Source: Aeromicrobium yanjiei (GTDB taxonomy: Bacteria; Actinomycetota; Actinomycetes; Propionibacteriales; Nocardioidaceae). Taken from it: 64,000 bases of DNA. Below the pieces are notes generated by a model. That model saw nothing but the letters and a program-made list of their open reading frames with translations. It did no database searches and was not told where the DNA came from. Shown piece after piece: positions 1 through 12,510 of the stretch. The stretch spans positions 248,001 to 312,000 of the forward strand of contig NZ_CP045737.1 of assembly GCF_009649075.1 (NCBI RefSeq). The letters run 5' to 3'. The first letter of the stretch is position 1. Each line of letters begins with the position of its first letter. The position numbers and the translations under genes were made by a program.

Positions 1-2547
1 GATCCGTTCAGCGGCATCGACCTCGACCCCCTGCCGCCCGACGTGTCCGGCTTCGGCGGCGGCTGGATCGGCGCCTGGGGCTACCAGCTCGGCCGGCTCG
101 TCGAGGACCTGCCGCCCACCCCTCACCGGCCGATCCCGCAGCCCGACCACCGCCTCGCGTTCTACGACCACGTCCTTCGGCTCAGTGACGGCGTGTGGTG
201 GCTGGAGTCGCTGACCCGCGACGACGAGCGCGACGCCCGGGTCGTGGCCGCCCTCGACGCCGCAGCTCCGGGCCCCCGCGCGTACGACGTGGGCTCGTTC
301 GCGATGACTCCGACACCGGACGGCCACCGCGCGGCGGTCGCGACCGTGCTCGAGCACATCGCGGCCGGCGACATCTTCCAGGCCAATCTGTGCGCCCGCC
401 TCGAGGCGCCGTTCGCGGGTGATCCGCTCGACGTCTTCTGCGCGGGTGTCGAGCGTCTGCACCCGGCGTTCGCGGCGTACGTGTCCGGTCCCGAGGGTGC
501 GCTGGTGAGCCTCTCGCCGGAGCTGTTCCTGCGGCGCACCGGCGACGAGGTGCTGAGCTCGCCGGTCAAGGGGACGGCCCCGCTCGACACCGACCCGGAC
601 GAGCTGGTGGCCTCGGCCAAGGACCGTGCCGAGAACGTCATGATCGTCGACCTGATGCGCAACGACCTCGGACGGGTGAGCGTGCCCGGATCCGTTCGGG
701 TGCCCGCGCTCACCCGCGCCGAGCGCCACTCGGTGTGGCACCTGGTCTCCGATGTCGTCGGGCACGTCGGGCCGCGGGTGCGCGACTCGGACCTGCTCCG
801 TGCGACCTTCCCGCCCGGATCGGTCACCGGTGCACCCAAGGTGCGGGCCATGGAGATCATCAACGCGCTCGAGCCGACCGGGCGCGAGGCCTACACCGGT
901 GCGATCGGCCACGTCAGCCCGGCAGCGGGGCTCGAGCTCAACGTCGTGATCCGCACGTTCGAGATCGCGGGCGGCTCGATCTGGCTCGGCGTCGGCGGGG
1001 GAGTCGTGGCGGACTCGACCCCCGAGGGGGAGTACGCCGAGTGCCTGGTCAAGGCCCGGCCCCTGATCGAGGCGATCGGAGGCCGCCTCGACCTGGTCAC
1101 CGACGCGCCGGCCCCCGATCCGCCGCGCCCCCCGGAAGCACGCAGCGTCCGTGCCGCCGACGAGGCGCAGGGCATCTTCGACACGACGTTGGTGGTGGAC
1201 GGACGGGTCGTCGACCTGGACGCTCACCTGACCCGCCTCGACGAGAGCGTCCGCACGGTCCACGGGACGTCGATCCGGGCGTCGCTCGACGACGCGGTCG
1301 TCCGCCGGGCGGCGACCCTGGGCGGTCGGCACCGCCTGCGGGTCGACGCGGTGCCCCGTGACGGCGGCGTCGAGGTCACGGTGGCGACCAGCCCAGTCGG
1401 CCCGCCGACCGGGCCGTGGACGCTCACGCCGCGACCGGTGGGTTCCGGCTGGGGTCGGCACAAGTGGATCGACCGACGCGCACTGGCGGACGATCGCGGA
1501 CCCGGTCACGACCTGCTGCTGACGTCCGACGACGGTGCGGTCCTGGAGACGGCCCGGGCCAATCTGTTCGTGGTCCTCGACGACGGCGTCCACACCCCGC
1601 CGACCGACGGGCGCATCCTGCCCGGCACCGCCCGGGCCCGGGTCATCGAGATCCTGCGCGATGCGACGATCCCGGTGTTCGAGAGGCGACTGACCGCCGA
1701 CGACCTCAGGGCCGCGACCGAGCTCTTCGCGACCAATGCCCTGCGCGGCGTGGTCCCGGTCGTGGCGGTCGAGGGCGTCGGCACGTGGGCGGTCGGGCGT
1801 ACGACCGAGTGGCTCGCCGAGGAGCTGCAGGCCCTCTGGTCCCCGGCCCCGTCCCCGGGCGGCGGTGCGCTTGCGTCCAGCCGGGCGTCCGAAGTGGACG
1901 CGGGCGCACCGCCCACCGACGGCTCGGCGGCGCGGGTGCTGTTCATCGACAACTACGACTCGTTCGTCTACAACCTCGTCCAGTACGTCGGTGAGCTCGG
2001 CGCGTCCGCCGAGGTGGTGCGCAACGACGCCGTGACGGTCGACGAGCTCGTGGCGGCGCGTGCGCGGGGCGACTTCACCCACCTGGTCGTCTCCCCGGGT
2101 CCCGGCACGCCCGCCGACGCCGGCATCAGCGTCGAGGCGATCCGCCGTCTGGGGCCGACGACGCCGACGCTCGGGGTGTGCCTCGGGCACCAGGCGATCG
2201 GTGAGGCCCACGGCGCCAGGGTGGTGCGGGCGCCCGAGATCGCCCACGGCAAGCCGTCGCTGGTCCACCACGACGGACGCGGGGTCTTCGACCGGCTGCC
2301 GTCCCCGCTCGTGTGCGCCCGCTACCACTCGCTGGTGATCGACCCGGCGACCCTGCCGGCCGATCTCGAGGTCACCGCCCGCACCGCGTCCGGGATCGTG
2401 ATGGGCGTCCGTCACCGCACCCACCCGGTCGAGGGCGTCCAGATGCACCCCGAGTCGATCCTCACCTCCCGCGGCCACGACATGCTCCGCACCTTCCTCA
2501 CCCGATCCGCAAGTGGCGCAAACCGATCCGCGACTGGCGCGGACTGA
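1..2547 (+). CDS. pabB: Aminodeoxychorismate synthase/lyase, three-domain PabB-PabC-PabA fusion (5' partial)
   Basis: This protein makes 4-aminobenzoate for folate. The chorismate-binding part forms aminodeoxychorismate, a class IV PLP domain releases pyruvate, and a class I glutamine amidotransferase supplies ammonia. The frame is open from base 1, so the true start lies left of the window. Visible residues 1-355 are the chorismate-binding domain with PVKGT near 188-192; the Lys is typical of PabB, where anthranilate synthase has PIAGT. Residues about 380-610 are the aminotransferase IV fold, with candidate PLP Lys488 in HKWIDR. Residues about 645-835 are the amidotransferase, with Cys727 in GVCLGHQ and His816/Glu818 in HPES. 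The order B-C-A is unusual; actinobacterial fusions are more often A-B. The last codons and the stop lie inside a palindromic repeat, giving a repetitive tail (RSASGANRSATGAD). Anthranilate synthase is the alternative, disfavoured by the Lys and the PabC domain. Confidence 0.92.
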   Translation, partial: DPFSGIDLDPLPPDVSGFGGGWIGAWGYQLGRLVEDLPPTPHRPIPQPDHRLAFYDHVLRLSDGVWWLESLTRDDERDARVVAALDAAAPGPRAYDVGSFAMTPTPDGHRAAVATVLEHIAAGDIFQANLCARLEAPFAGDPLDVFCAGVERLHPAFAAYVSGPEGALVSLSPELFLRRTGDEVLSSPVKGTAPLDTDPDELVASAKDRAENVMIVDLMRNDLGRVSVPGSVRVPALTRAERHSVWHLVSDVVGHVGPRVRDSDLLRATFPPGSVTGAPKVRAMEIINALEPTGREAYTGAIGHVSPAAGLELNVVIRTFEIAGGSIWLGVGGGVVADSTPEGEYAECLVKARPLIEAIGGRLDLVTDAPAPDPPRPPEARSVRAADEAQGIFDTTLVVDGRVVDLDAHLTRLDESVRTVHGTSIRASLDDAVVRRAATLGGRHRLRVDAVPRDGGVEVTVATSPVGPPTGPWTLTPRPVGSGWGRHKWIDRRALADDRGPGHDLLLTSDDGAVLETARANLFVVLDDGVHTPPTDGRILPGTARARVIEILRDATIPVFERRLTADDLRAATELFATNALRGVVPVVAVEGVGTWAVGRTTEWLAEELQALWSPAPSPGGGALASSRASEVDAGAPPTDGSAARVLFIDNYDSFVYNLVQYVGELGASAEVVRNDAVTVDELVAARARGDFTHLVVSPGPGTPADAGISVEAIRRLGPTTPTLGVCLGHQAIGEAHGARVVRAPEIAHGKPSLVHHDGRGVFDRLPSPLVCARYHSLVIDPATLPADLEVTARTASGIVMGVRHRTHPVEGVQMHPESILTSRGHDMLRTFLTRSASGANRSATGAD

Positions 2548-2596
2548 AGAAAGTGAGACGGCGTGTCGTCCGCTTCTGCGCCACTCGCGGATCGGG
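2501..2596. repeat. Large palindrome over the pab stop codon (TGCGCCACTCG-arm family, copy 1)
   Basis: Positions 2501-2520 and 2577-2596 are 20-base inverted arms with one mismatch. The left arm is duplicated in tandem with a 21-base period (CCGATCCGC at 2502 and 2523). The segment 2528-2587 aligns without gaps to 47123-47182 at 48 of 60 bases. The pab stop codon (2545-2547) falls inside the element. It could act as a terminator, but there is no T-tract; a REP-like dispersed element fits better. Confidence 0.75.
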
Positions 2597-2611
2597 CGGT
2601 GGAAAACGTGG

Positions 2612-2637
2612 ACATAGCGAGTGGTTGCTCGCTATGT
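2612..2637. promoter_or_regulatory. Perfect 10-bp inverted repeat, candidate TetR operator
   Basis: ACATAGCGAG at 2612-2621 and CTCGCTATGT at 2628-2637 are exact reverse complements separated by 6 bases. The site lies 30 bases before the start of the deacylase gene and in front of the deacylase-TetR pair, a usual place for a self-regulating TetR operator. The assignment to this TetR protein is inference. Confidence 0.7.
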
Positions 2638-2667
2638 TGGCGGTCACGATGATGTGACGGAGGCCAC

Positions 2668-4467
2668 ATGAACGAGCTCGACCTGGTGATCAACGGCGGT
2701 ACGTACTTCGACGGCACGGGGGCGCCCGGCGTCGTCGCGAACGTCGGGGTCAGGGACGGCCGGGTGGCCGCCGTCAGCCCGAGCCCGCTCCCGGTGGGCC
2801 CCGGCACGAGGGTCGTTGACGCGGCCGGCCAGTGGGTCATGCCGGGCTTCGTCGACGCCCACACCCACTACGACGCCGAGCTCCAGGTGGCCCCGGGCCT
2901 CAACGAGTCCGTACGTCACGGGGTCACGACGGTCCTGGTCGGCAACTGCTCCCTGTCGACGGTCTACTCCTCGCCGCTGGACATCGCCGACCTGTTCAGC
3001 CGGGTCGAGGCGCTGCCGCGCACGCACGTCCTGTCCTCGCTGGAGGACGCCAAGACGTGGTCGACGCCGCAGGGGTGGGTCGACGCGCTCGAGGCGCTGC
3101 CGCTCGGCCCGAACGTCGCCTCGTTCCTCGGCCACTCGGACGTCCGCGCGAGCGTGATGGGGATGGGCCGCTCGACCGACCCGGCCCAGAAGGCGACCCG
3201 CGGCGAGCAGGCCGAGATCGAGCGCCGCCTCGAGGACGCCCTCGACGCGGGCTTCCTCGGCATCTCGACCATGACGAATCCCTGGGACAAGCTCGACGGT
3301 GACCGCTACCGCTCGCGCTCGCTGCCCTCGACGTACTCGAGCTGGAAGGAGTTCCGGGGCCTCAGCCGCGTGCTCCGCCGCCGCGACCGGGTGCTGCAGG
3401 GCGTGCCCAACCTCAACAAGAAGTACGACATCGCGTTCTACCTCGCGACCTCGACGGGTCTCGGCCGCAAGCCCCTACGCGTCTCGCTGCTCGCGGCCGC
3501 CGACACCAAGGCCGAGCCGTGGGTGCAGCGCATCTTCGAGCCGCTCGCGCTCCTCGCCAACAAGATCGGCCGGGGCAGGTTCACGTGGCAGCACCTGCCC
3601 ACGACCTTCCGCGTGTGGGCCGACGGCATCGACCTGGTCGTGTTCGAGGAGTTCGGCTCGGGACGCGAGGCGCTGCACCTGCGCGAGGAGATGGGCCGCA
3701 ACGAGCTCTTGCGCGACGAGGCGTACCGCCGCTGGTTCCGGCGCGACTTCGACAAGCGCTTCTCCCCGCGGGTCTGGCACCGCGACTTCGACGACGCCGA
3801 GATCACCGAGTGCCCTGACCCGGCCCTGGTCGGCATGATGATCGGCGACGTCGCCCGGCAGCGCGGCCTCCACCCGGTCGACTGCTATCTCGACCTCGTG
3901 GTCGAGCACGGCACCGGGCTGCGCTGGAAGACCAACATCGCCAACACGCGTCCGGAGGTCCAGGACGCGCTCATCAACCGCTACGGCATCACGATCGGCT
4001 TCTCCGACGCCGGTGCGCACCTGCGCAACATGGCGTTCTACAACTTCGGCATCCGGCTGCTCAACCGCGTCCACCAGGCACAGTCGGGCCGCAAGCCGTT
4101 CATGAGCGTCGAGAAGGCGATCTTCAAGCTGACCGGCGAGCTCGGCGACTTCTACGGCATCGACGCCGGGCACATCCGGCTCGGCGACCGAGCCGACATC
4201 GTGGTCGTGGATCCGGCCGGTCTCAGCGACGAGGTCGACAGCTACCACGAGGCGCTCATGCCCGCGTTCGGCAACATCAGCCGCATGGTCAACCGCAACG
4301 ACGCCGCGGTCTCGGCGACCGTCGTCAGTGGCGAGGTGGTGTTCGAGCGCGGCGACTTCGTCGAGGGCTACGGACGTACGCTCGGCACCGGCCGCTTCCT
4401 GCGTGCCGGCGAGCGCCGCGGCACCGTGACGCCCGTCCGCCGCGCCGAGCCGGCGGTGGCACAGTAG
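2668..4467 (+). CDS. N-acyl-D-amino-acid deacylase family amidohydrolase
   Basis: This 599-residue protein belongs to the D-aminoacylase branch of the amidohydrolase superfamily, metal-dependent enzymes that hydrolyse N-acyl amides. The N-terminal beta-sandwich (VINGGTYFDGTG) leads into the barrel with the metal motif DAHTHYD (His65, His67). A Cys in VGNCS follows; in characterised D-aminoacylases the equivalent Cys is a metal ligand. SDAGAHLRN late in the barrel and GDRADIVVVDP at the C-terminal sandwich are typical. It starts 8 bases after a GGAGG ribosome site. The TetR gene follows 5 bases after the stop, an arrangement also seen for M. tuberculosis Rv2913c/Rv2912c. It is longer than classical D-aminoacylases (about 480-500 residues), so the true substrate is uncertain. 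Confidence 0.85.
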   Translation: MNELDLVINGGTYFDGTGAPGVVANVGVRDGRVAAVSPSPLPVGPGTRVVDAAGQWVMPGFVDAHTHYDAELQVAPGLNESVRHGVTTVLVGNCSLSTVYSSPLDIADLFSRVEALPRTHVLSSLEDAKTWSTPQGWVDALEALPLGPNVASFLGHSDVRASVMGMGRSTDPAQKATRGEQAEIERRLEDALDAGFLGISTMTNPWDKLDGDRYRSRSLPSTYSSWKEFRGLSRVLRRRDRVLQGVPNLNKKYDIAFYLATSTGLGRKPLRVSLLAAADTKAEPWVQRIFEPLALLANKIGRGRFTWQHLPTTFRVWADGIDLVVFEEFGSGREALHLREEMGRNELLRDEAYRRWFRRDFDKRFSPRVWHRDFDDAEITECPDPALVGMMIGDVARQRGLHPVDCYLDLVVEHGTGLRWKTNIANTRPEVQDALINRYGITIGFSDAGAHLRNMAFYNFGIRLLNRVHQAQSGRKPFMSVEKAIFKLTGELGDFYGIDAGHIRLGDRADIVVVDPAGLSDEVDSYHEALMPAFGNISRMVNRNDAAVSATVVSGEVVFERGDFVEGYGRTLGTGRFLRAGERRGTVTPVRRAEPAVAQ

Positions 4468-4472
4468 AGGTC

Positions 4473-5102
4473 GTGACCGCGACCCCCCGCCGTACGCAGG
4501 CCGAGCGGCGGGAGGGCACGATCGCGGCAGTCGTCGACGCGACGGTCGAGGCGCTCGGCGAGGTCGGGTACGCCCGCACGACGACGGCCGAGATCGCTCG
4601 GCGGGCGGGGGTCTCCCAGGGCGGCCTGTTCCGGCACTTCGACTCGCGCCTCGACGTCATCCTCGCCGCGGCGGACGCCGTCCGGGCCCGCCAGTTCGTG
4701 GACTTCCGGGCCGGTCTGGCGCAGCTCGAGGAGTTCGACGTGGCCGCGGTCGTACGCCTGCTGCGCCGCGCGACCCGGGCGCCGGTCAACGCCGCTTGGT
4801 ACGAGCTGCTCGTCGCGGCGCGCGCGGACGTCGACCTGCGGGACCGGCTCGCACCGCTCGCGGACCGCTATCACCGCGAGATCATCGAGCTCGGGCGGGC
4901 GCTGCCGATCGCCGAGGCGATGCCCGCCGAGCAGCTGGACGCCATCGTCATCGGGATCGTGCACATGCTCGACGGCGAGGCGCTGATCGCGACGGTCCAC
5001 GTCGACACCGCCCGCGAGGACGTGCGGGTCGAGCAGCTCGTGCGCATCCTCGCAGGTGAGCCGCTGTTCGACCGCGAGTCGGGTGACGGGGCTCAGGGCT
5101 GA
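4473..5102 (+). CDS. TetR-family transcriptional regulator
   Basis: This 209-residue repressor has an N-terminal TetR DNA-binding domain. The helix-turn-helix is visible as TTAEIARRAGVSQGGLFRHF (about residues 31-50), followed by an all-helical ligand domain. The GTG start lies 5 bases after the deacylase stop, so the two genes are probably co-transcribed. The perfect palindrome at 2612-2637 upstream of the pair is the likely operator. The ligand is unknown; an N-acyl amino acid or a product of the neighbouring deacylase would be a natural guess. The C-terminal domain gives no recognisable subfamily signature. Confidence 0.88.
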   Translation: MTATPRRTQAERREGTIAAVVDATVEALGEVGYARTTTAEIARRAGVSQGGLFRHFDSRLDVILAAADAVRARQFVDFRAGLAQLEEFDVAAVVRLLRRATRAPVNAAWYELLVAARADVDLRDRLAPLADRYHREIIELGRALPIAEAMPAEQLDAIVIGIVHMLDGEALIATVHVDTAREDVRVEQLVRILAGEPLFDRESGDGAQG

Positions 5103-5107
5103 GCGCC

Positions 5108-5113
5108 TACCCT
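5108..5113 (+). promoter_or_regulatory. -10 hexamer TACCCT of recR, leaderless type
   Basis: TACCCT ends 8 bases before the recR ATG, so transcription would start at or next to the start codon. No Shine-Dalgarno-like purine run precedes the ATG. Confidence 0.45.
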
Positions 5114-5121
5114 GAACACCT

Positions 5122-5718
5122 ATGTATGACGGCGTGGTCCAGGACCTGATCGATGAGCTGGGGCAGCTGCCCGGCATCGGTCCCAAGAGTGCGCAGCGGA
5201 TTGCGTTCCACCTTCTCGACGCAGACCCCGAGGACGTCCGCCGGTTCGCCGCGACCCTGGTCGAGGTGAAGGCGAAGGTCCACTTCTGCTCGATCTGCGG
5301 CAACGTCACGGTCGACACCGAGTGCCGGATCTGCGCCGACCCCCGCCGCGACCCCAGCGTGCTGTGCGTGGTCGAGGAGTCCAAGGACGTCATCGCGATC
5401 GAGCGCACGCGGGAGTTCCGCGGCCGCTACCACGTGCTGGGCGGTGCGATCTCGCCCATCGCGGGCATCGGCCCCGACCAGCTGCGCATCAAGGAGCTGC
5501 TCGGTCGGCTGCAGGACGCTGTGGTCACCGAGGTCATCATCGCGACCGATCCCAACCTCGAGGGCGAGGCCACCGCGACCTACCTGATCCGCATGCTCTC
5601 GACGTACGGCCTGCGGGTCAGCAAGCTCGCGAGCGGCCTGCCGGTGGGCGGCGACCTGGAGTACGCCGACGAGCTCACCCTCGGCCGGGCGTTCGAGGGT
5701 CGTACGACGATCGGCTGA
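5122..5718 (+). CDS. recR: Recombination mediator RecR
   Basis: RecR acts with RecO (and RecF) to load RecA on single-stranded gaps. The 198-residue length is normal for the family. An N-terminal helix-hairpin-helix ([17 protein letters not shown]) is followed by a C4 zinc finger (Cys56, Cys59, Cys68, Cys71 in CSICG...CRIC), a Toprim domain ([33 protein letters not shown]) and a C-terminal Walker-like segment. The start is the first ATG after the TetR stop, 19 bases downstream. A TACCCT hexamer close to the ATG suggests its own leaderless promoter. The usual partner dnaX is not adjacent. Confidence 0.95.
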   Translation: MYDGVVQDLIDELGQLPGIGPKSAQRIAFHLLDADPEDVRRFAATLVEVKAKVHFCSICGNVTVDTECRICADPRRDPSVLCVVEESKDVIAIERTREFRGRYHVLGGAISPIAGIGPDQLRIKELLGRLQDAVVTEVIIATDPNLEGEATATYLIRMLSTYGLRVSKLASGLPVGGDLEYADELTLGRAFEGRTTIG

Positions 5719-5779
5719 GCCGCTCGGGGGCTGCCGTCTCACGGGCGGAATCCCGATGATGCCCCGCGAGACGACCGGG

Positions 5780-5800
5780 TAGACTCAGCGCTGCGCAGCG
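5780..5800 (+). promoter_or_regulatory. Candidate lysC promoter with overlapping palindrome
   Basis: TAGACT at 5780-5785 resembles an actinobacterial -10 and is followed by the exact 12-bp palindrome CGCTGCGCAGCG at 5789-5800, which would sit at the transcription start. No convincing -35 is visible. Further down, TACCT and AGGTA (around 5812-5829) could pair and partly cover the ribosome site. Confidence 0.4.
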
Positions 5801-5839
5801 TCGCGCATCCCGTACCTCTCCTCCAGGTAGGACAGTCCC

Positions 5840-10111
<4,272 letters not shown>

Positions 10112-10115
<4 letters not shown>

Positions 10116-10867
10116 TCGACGAGCGTAGGGGTCTTCTCGGCCGCGTCGATCAGCCAGTGCGACGCCACGAATGCCACGGCTCCGAGGGCAGGGACCAGGA
10201 ACAGGGCCGTCGACGGCTGCCGGTCGAGCAGGTCGAGGAACAGCCCGAGCATCGCGACGACGGACAGCACGACCGCGAGAAAGCTGGTCAGCCGCGCTGC
10301 CGTCGAGCCGAATCCGCGCAGCAGGGCGTCGCCGGCGAACACGGCGGCCGCCGCGATCGCGATGAACGCGATGCTGCCCCAGAGCCCGCCGCCGGCCGAG
10401 ACGCCGCGCACCGCGTCGAAGATCCGCAGGGCGATGACACCGAGCAGCACCGCGGCGATGCCGACGACCACGCCGGTGATGACCGACGCGAGATAGAGAT
10501 TGATGTGTGGCAGGCGCCAGGCCGCCACGGCACGGGCACGGGTCGAGAGCGTGGTGCCGGACGTGCGCGCGGCGGAGCCGGCCCGACCGGCGACGGTCGT
10601 CCAGGCGTCACCGACACGGCGGCCGCCGGCCGTGACCTTGACGCCGAGGTCGCGGGGCGACCGCTTCGTGGCCGGCGCCTTCTTGTCGACGGCCTTGGAC
10701 TGCGCGGCGGCTTTCGACTGCACGGTGGCGCGGGGCTTGGTGGCGGTCGCGACGGGACGCCCGTAGCGGACCTGCGGCTTGGTCGCGCCGGGGGCGCCCG
10801 GGCGTACGACGGTCTTCTTGACCACGCGCTTGACGACCCGTTTGGTGGGCTCCTGCTCGTCGACCAT
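10112..10867 (-). CDS. Membrane protein with long basic N-terminal tail, function unknown
   Basis: The protein is 251 residues. The first 120 or so are rich in Lys, Arg, Ala and Pro (VKRVVKKTVVRPG; ATKPRATVQSKAAAQSKA) and should be cytoplasmic and disordered. Four hydrophobic segments follow (about residues 128-150, 165-183, 190-215 and 220-240). No enzymatic motif is visible. It is the first gene of an operon with acetoacetyl-CoA synthetase, with a 4-base overlap. A weak CRP-like sequence lies 20 bases upstream. Basic-tailed small membrane proteins of this sort are common in actinobacteria and mostly uncharacterised; a role in the use of acetoacetate cannot be inferred from sequence alone. 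Confidence 0.75.
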
Positions 10868-10886
10868 GCGGCCCAGTTTGGCACAC

Positions 10887-10902
10887 CGTGCGTCAGGTCA
10901 CA
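10887..10902. promoter_or_regulatory. Weak CRP-like site upstream of the membrane protein/aacS operon
   Basis: CGTGC-GTCAGG-TCACA matches YGTGA-N6-TCACR at 9 of 10 informative positions. It lies 20 bases before the first start codon of the operon. One half-site is imperfect, so this is only a candidate. Confidence 0.35.
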
Positions 10903-10927
10903 CCCGAGTCCGCAGGCGCCAGAACGC

Positions 10928-10963
10928 AAGGAGCCGGCCCACCTGGCGGTGGACCGGCTCCTT
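10928..10963 (-). terminator. Strong hairpin downstream of tRNA-Pro
   Basis: AAGGAGCCGG (10928-10937) and CCGGCTCCTT (10954-10963) are exact 10-base arms extended inward by CCAC/GTGG pairs. It lies 7 bases past the tRNA 3' end in the direction of tRNA transcription, as expected of its terminator. Confidence 0.8.
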
Positions 10964-10970
10964 CACTGTG

Positions 10971-11044
10971 TCGGGCTGACAGGATTTGAACCTGCGGCCT
11001 CGTCGTCCCGAACGACGCGCGCTACCAAGCTGCGCCACAGCCCG
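10971..11044 (-). tRNA. tRNA-Pro (anticodon CGG)
   Basis: On the minus strand a 74-base cloverleaf can be drawn. The acceptor arms are CGGGCTG and CAGCCCG with discriminator A. The D-loop contains AGCTTGGTAGC, the anticodon stem is CGTCG/CGACG around loop TTCGGGA (anticodon CGG, reading CCG codons), and the T-arm contains GGTTCAAATCC. CCA is not encoded. A -10-like TAGACT lies 27 bases upstream (11072-11077, minus strand) and a strong hairpin lies downstream. Confidence 0.96.
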
Positions 11045-11051
11045 ACGCCCC

Positions 11052-11966
11052 CTACCTGCGGGGACCGGACGAGTCTATCCCAGTGAGGGTGAGCAGTGTT
11101 GCCTCGGGGCGGCACGAGAACCGGACGGGGGTGAACGGGGAGGTCCCGATGCCCGCCGAGACGTGCAGCCAGGACGGTTCGTTGCCGGGGGTGTGGTGGC
11201 GGTGAAGCCCTCTCGCGCGGGCACGATCGAGGTCGCAGTTGGTCACCAGGGCGCCGTAGAACGGCACCCGAAGCTGCCCGCCGTGGGTGTGCCCGGCGAG
11301 GATCAGCGGGTAGCCGAGTGCGTTCCAGCGATCAAGGACTCGCAGGTACGGCGCGTGGGCCACCCCGATCGCGAGATCGGCCGACGCGTCGGCCGGCTCG
11401 TCGTCGAGGACGTCGTAGTTGAGGTGCGGATCGTCCACGCCGACGAAGGCCAGGCGTCGTCCGGCGACCTCGAGCTCCCCGTGCCGGTTGTCGAGATCGG
11501 TCCACCCGCGGGCGGTGAACGCGGCGCGCAGCCTCTCGAAGGGCAGATCCCGCTCGCGCTCCCACGCGCCCCTGGTGCCCGCACCCGTCCCACCGGTCAG
11601 ATAGCCGGTCGGGCTCTTGCGGACGGGGGAGAAGTAGTCGTTCGAGCCGAACACGAACACGCCCGGCAGGTCGAGCAGGTCGCCGTACGCGTCGAGGACC
11701 GACGGCACCGCGTCGAAGTGCGCGAGATTGTCGCCGGTGTTGACCACGAGGTCCGGCTCGAGGGCCGCGAGCTCGCGCAGCCACTGCTGCTTGCGCTGCT
11801 GGCGAGGGGTCATGTGGGTGTCGGACAGGTGCAGCACGCGCAGCGGGGCGGATCCGGGAGCGAGCACGGGCACGGTCACGTGGCGGACCGTGAACGCACG
11901 GGTCTCGGCCACGGCGTACGCCAGCCCGGCCGCTGCTGCGGCGACTGGCCAAAGGACAGGACGCAT
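11052..11966 (-). CDS. Membrane-anchored metallophosphoesterase (calcineurin-like, YkuE/YaeI type)
   Basis: This 304-residue protein has an N-terminal hydrophobic segment (PVLWPVAAAAAGLAYAVAE) followed by the five-motif dinuclear-metal phosphoesterase fold: LHLSDTH (about 46-51), NTGDN, GSNDY (in place of the usual GNHD), and GHTHGGQLRVP. The family includes enzymes acting on phosphodiester lipids or nucleotides at the membrane; the substrate here is unknown. A metallophosphoesterase is found at the same place near ponA2 in M. tuberculosis (Rv3683), so this is the syntenic counterpart. It ends 7 bases from the tRNA-Pro gene, and a tRNA promoter overlaps its 3' end. Confidence 0.88.
   Translation of the reverse strand: MRPVLWPVAAAAAGLAYAVAETRAFTVRHVTVPVLAPGSAPLRVLHLSDTHMTPRQQRKQQWLRELAALEPDLVVNTGDNLAHFDAVPSVLDAYGDLLDLPGVFVFGSNDYFSPVRKSPTGYLTGGTGAGTRGAWERERDLPFERLRAAFTARGWTDLDNRHGELEVAGRRLAFVGVDDPHLNYDVLDDEPADASADLAIGVAHAPYLRVLDRWNALGYPLILAGHTHGGQLRVPFYGALVTNCDLDRARARGLHRHHTPGNEPSWLHVSAGIGTSPFTPVRFSCRPEATLLTLTGIDSSGPRR
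11072..11077 (-). promoter_or_regulatory. -10 hexamer TAGACT of tRNA-Pro
   Basis: TAGACT (minus strand) lies 27 bases upstream of the tRNA 5' end, within the 3' end of the metallophosphoesterase gene. Confidence 0.5.
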
Positions 11967-12023
11967 GGCATCAGGGTGTCATCCGGGTGGGCACTTCGCG
12001 CGGAGGGCCTGCCGGGTCAGTGG

Positions 12024-12029
12024 GACAAT
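12024..12029 (+). promoter_or_regulatory. -10-like GACAAT before yqeY gene
   Basis: GACAAT ends 6 bases before the ATG. It matches the leaderless spacing seen elsewhere in the window, but the first base is G instead of T. Confidence 0.3.
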
Positions 12030-12035
12030 GGGGCC

Positions 12036-12497
12036 ATGTCAGCTCTCAAGGACCAGCTCCACACCGACCTCACCACCTCGATGAAGGCGCGGGACGCGCT
12101 GCGCACCTCGACCCTTCGCATGGTGCTCACCGCGATCACCACGGCCGAGGTCTCCGGCAAGGAGGCCAAGGAGCTGACCGACGAGGACGTCCTGACGGTG
12201 CTCGAGCGCGAGGCCAAGAAGCGTCGCGAGGCGGCCCAGGCGTTCGCGGACGGCAACCGTCCCGAGCTCGCGGAGAAGGAGAAGGCCGAGGCCGCGATCC
12301 TCGCCGAGTACCTCCCGGCCCAGCTGTCGCCCGAGGAGATCGCGATCATCGTCTCGGCCGCGGTCGATTCCGCGGGGGCCGCCGGCGAGGGCATGAAGGC
12401 CATGGGCAAGGTCATGGGCATCGTCTCGCCCCAGGTCAAGGGCAAGGCCGACGGCGGCGCGGTCGCCGCCGAGGTCAAGCGCCAGCTCGGCGCCTGA
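12036..12497 (+). CDS. GatB/YqeY domain-containing protein
   Basis: This 153-residue protein is the stand-alone YqeY domain, homologous to the C-terminal tail domain of the GatB amidotransferase subunit. It begins MSALKDQLHTDLTTSMKARD, has the charged helical middle (KKRREAAQAFADGNRPELAEKE) and ends with the conserved GKVMGIVSPQVKGKADGG region that contacts tRNA in GatB. Its cellular job is not well defined. The start ATG was chosen because the alignable protein begins here. The gene corresponds by position to Rv3688c of M. tuberculosis. A very large palindrome lies 13 bases past the stop. Confidence 0.9.
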   Translation: MSALKDQLHTDLTTSMKARDALRTSTLRMVLTAITTAEVSGKEAKELTDEDVLTVLEREAKKRREAAQAFADGNRPELAEKEKAEAAILAEYLPAQLSPEEIAIIVSAAVDSAGAAGEGMKAMGKVMGIVSPQVKGKADGGAVAAEVKRQLGA

Positions 12498-12510
12498 CCC
12501 CCGCACGTAC

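Noticed and set aside
2643-2658. GTCAC-GATGAT-GTGAC inverted repeat before the deacylase gene
   Set aside because: Arms are in the opposite orientation to a CRP site and only 5 bases long; the 10-base palindrome just upstream is the stronger operator.
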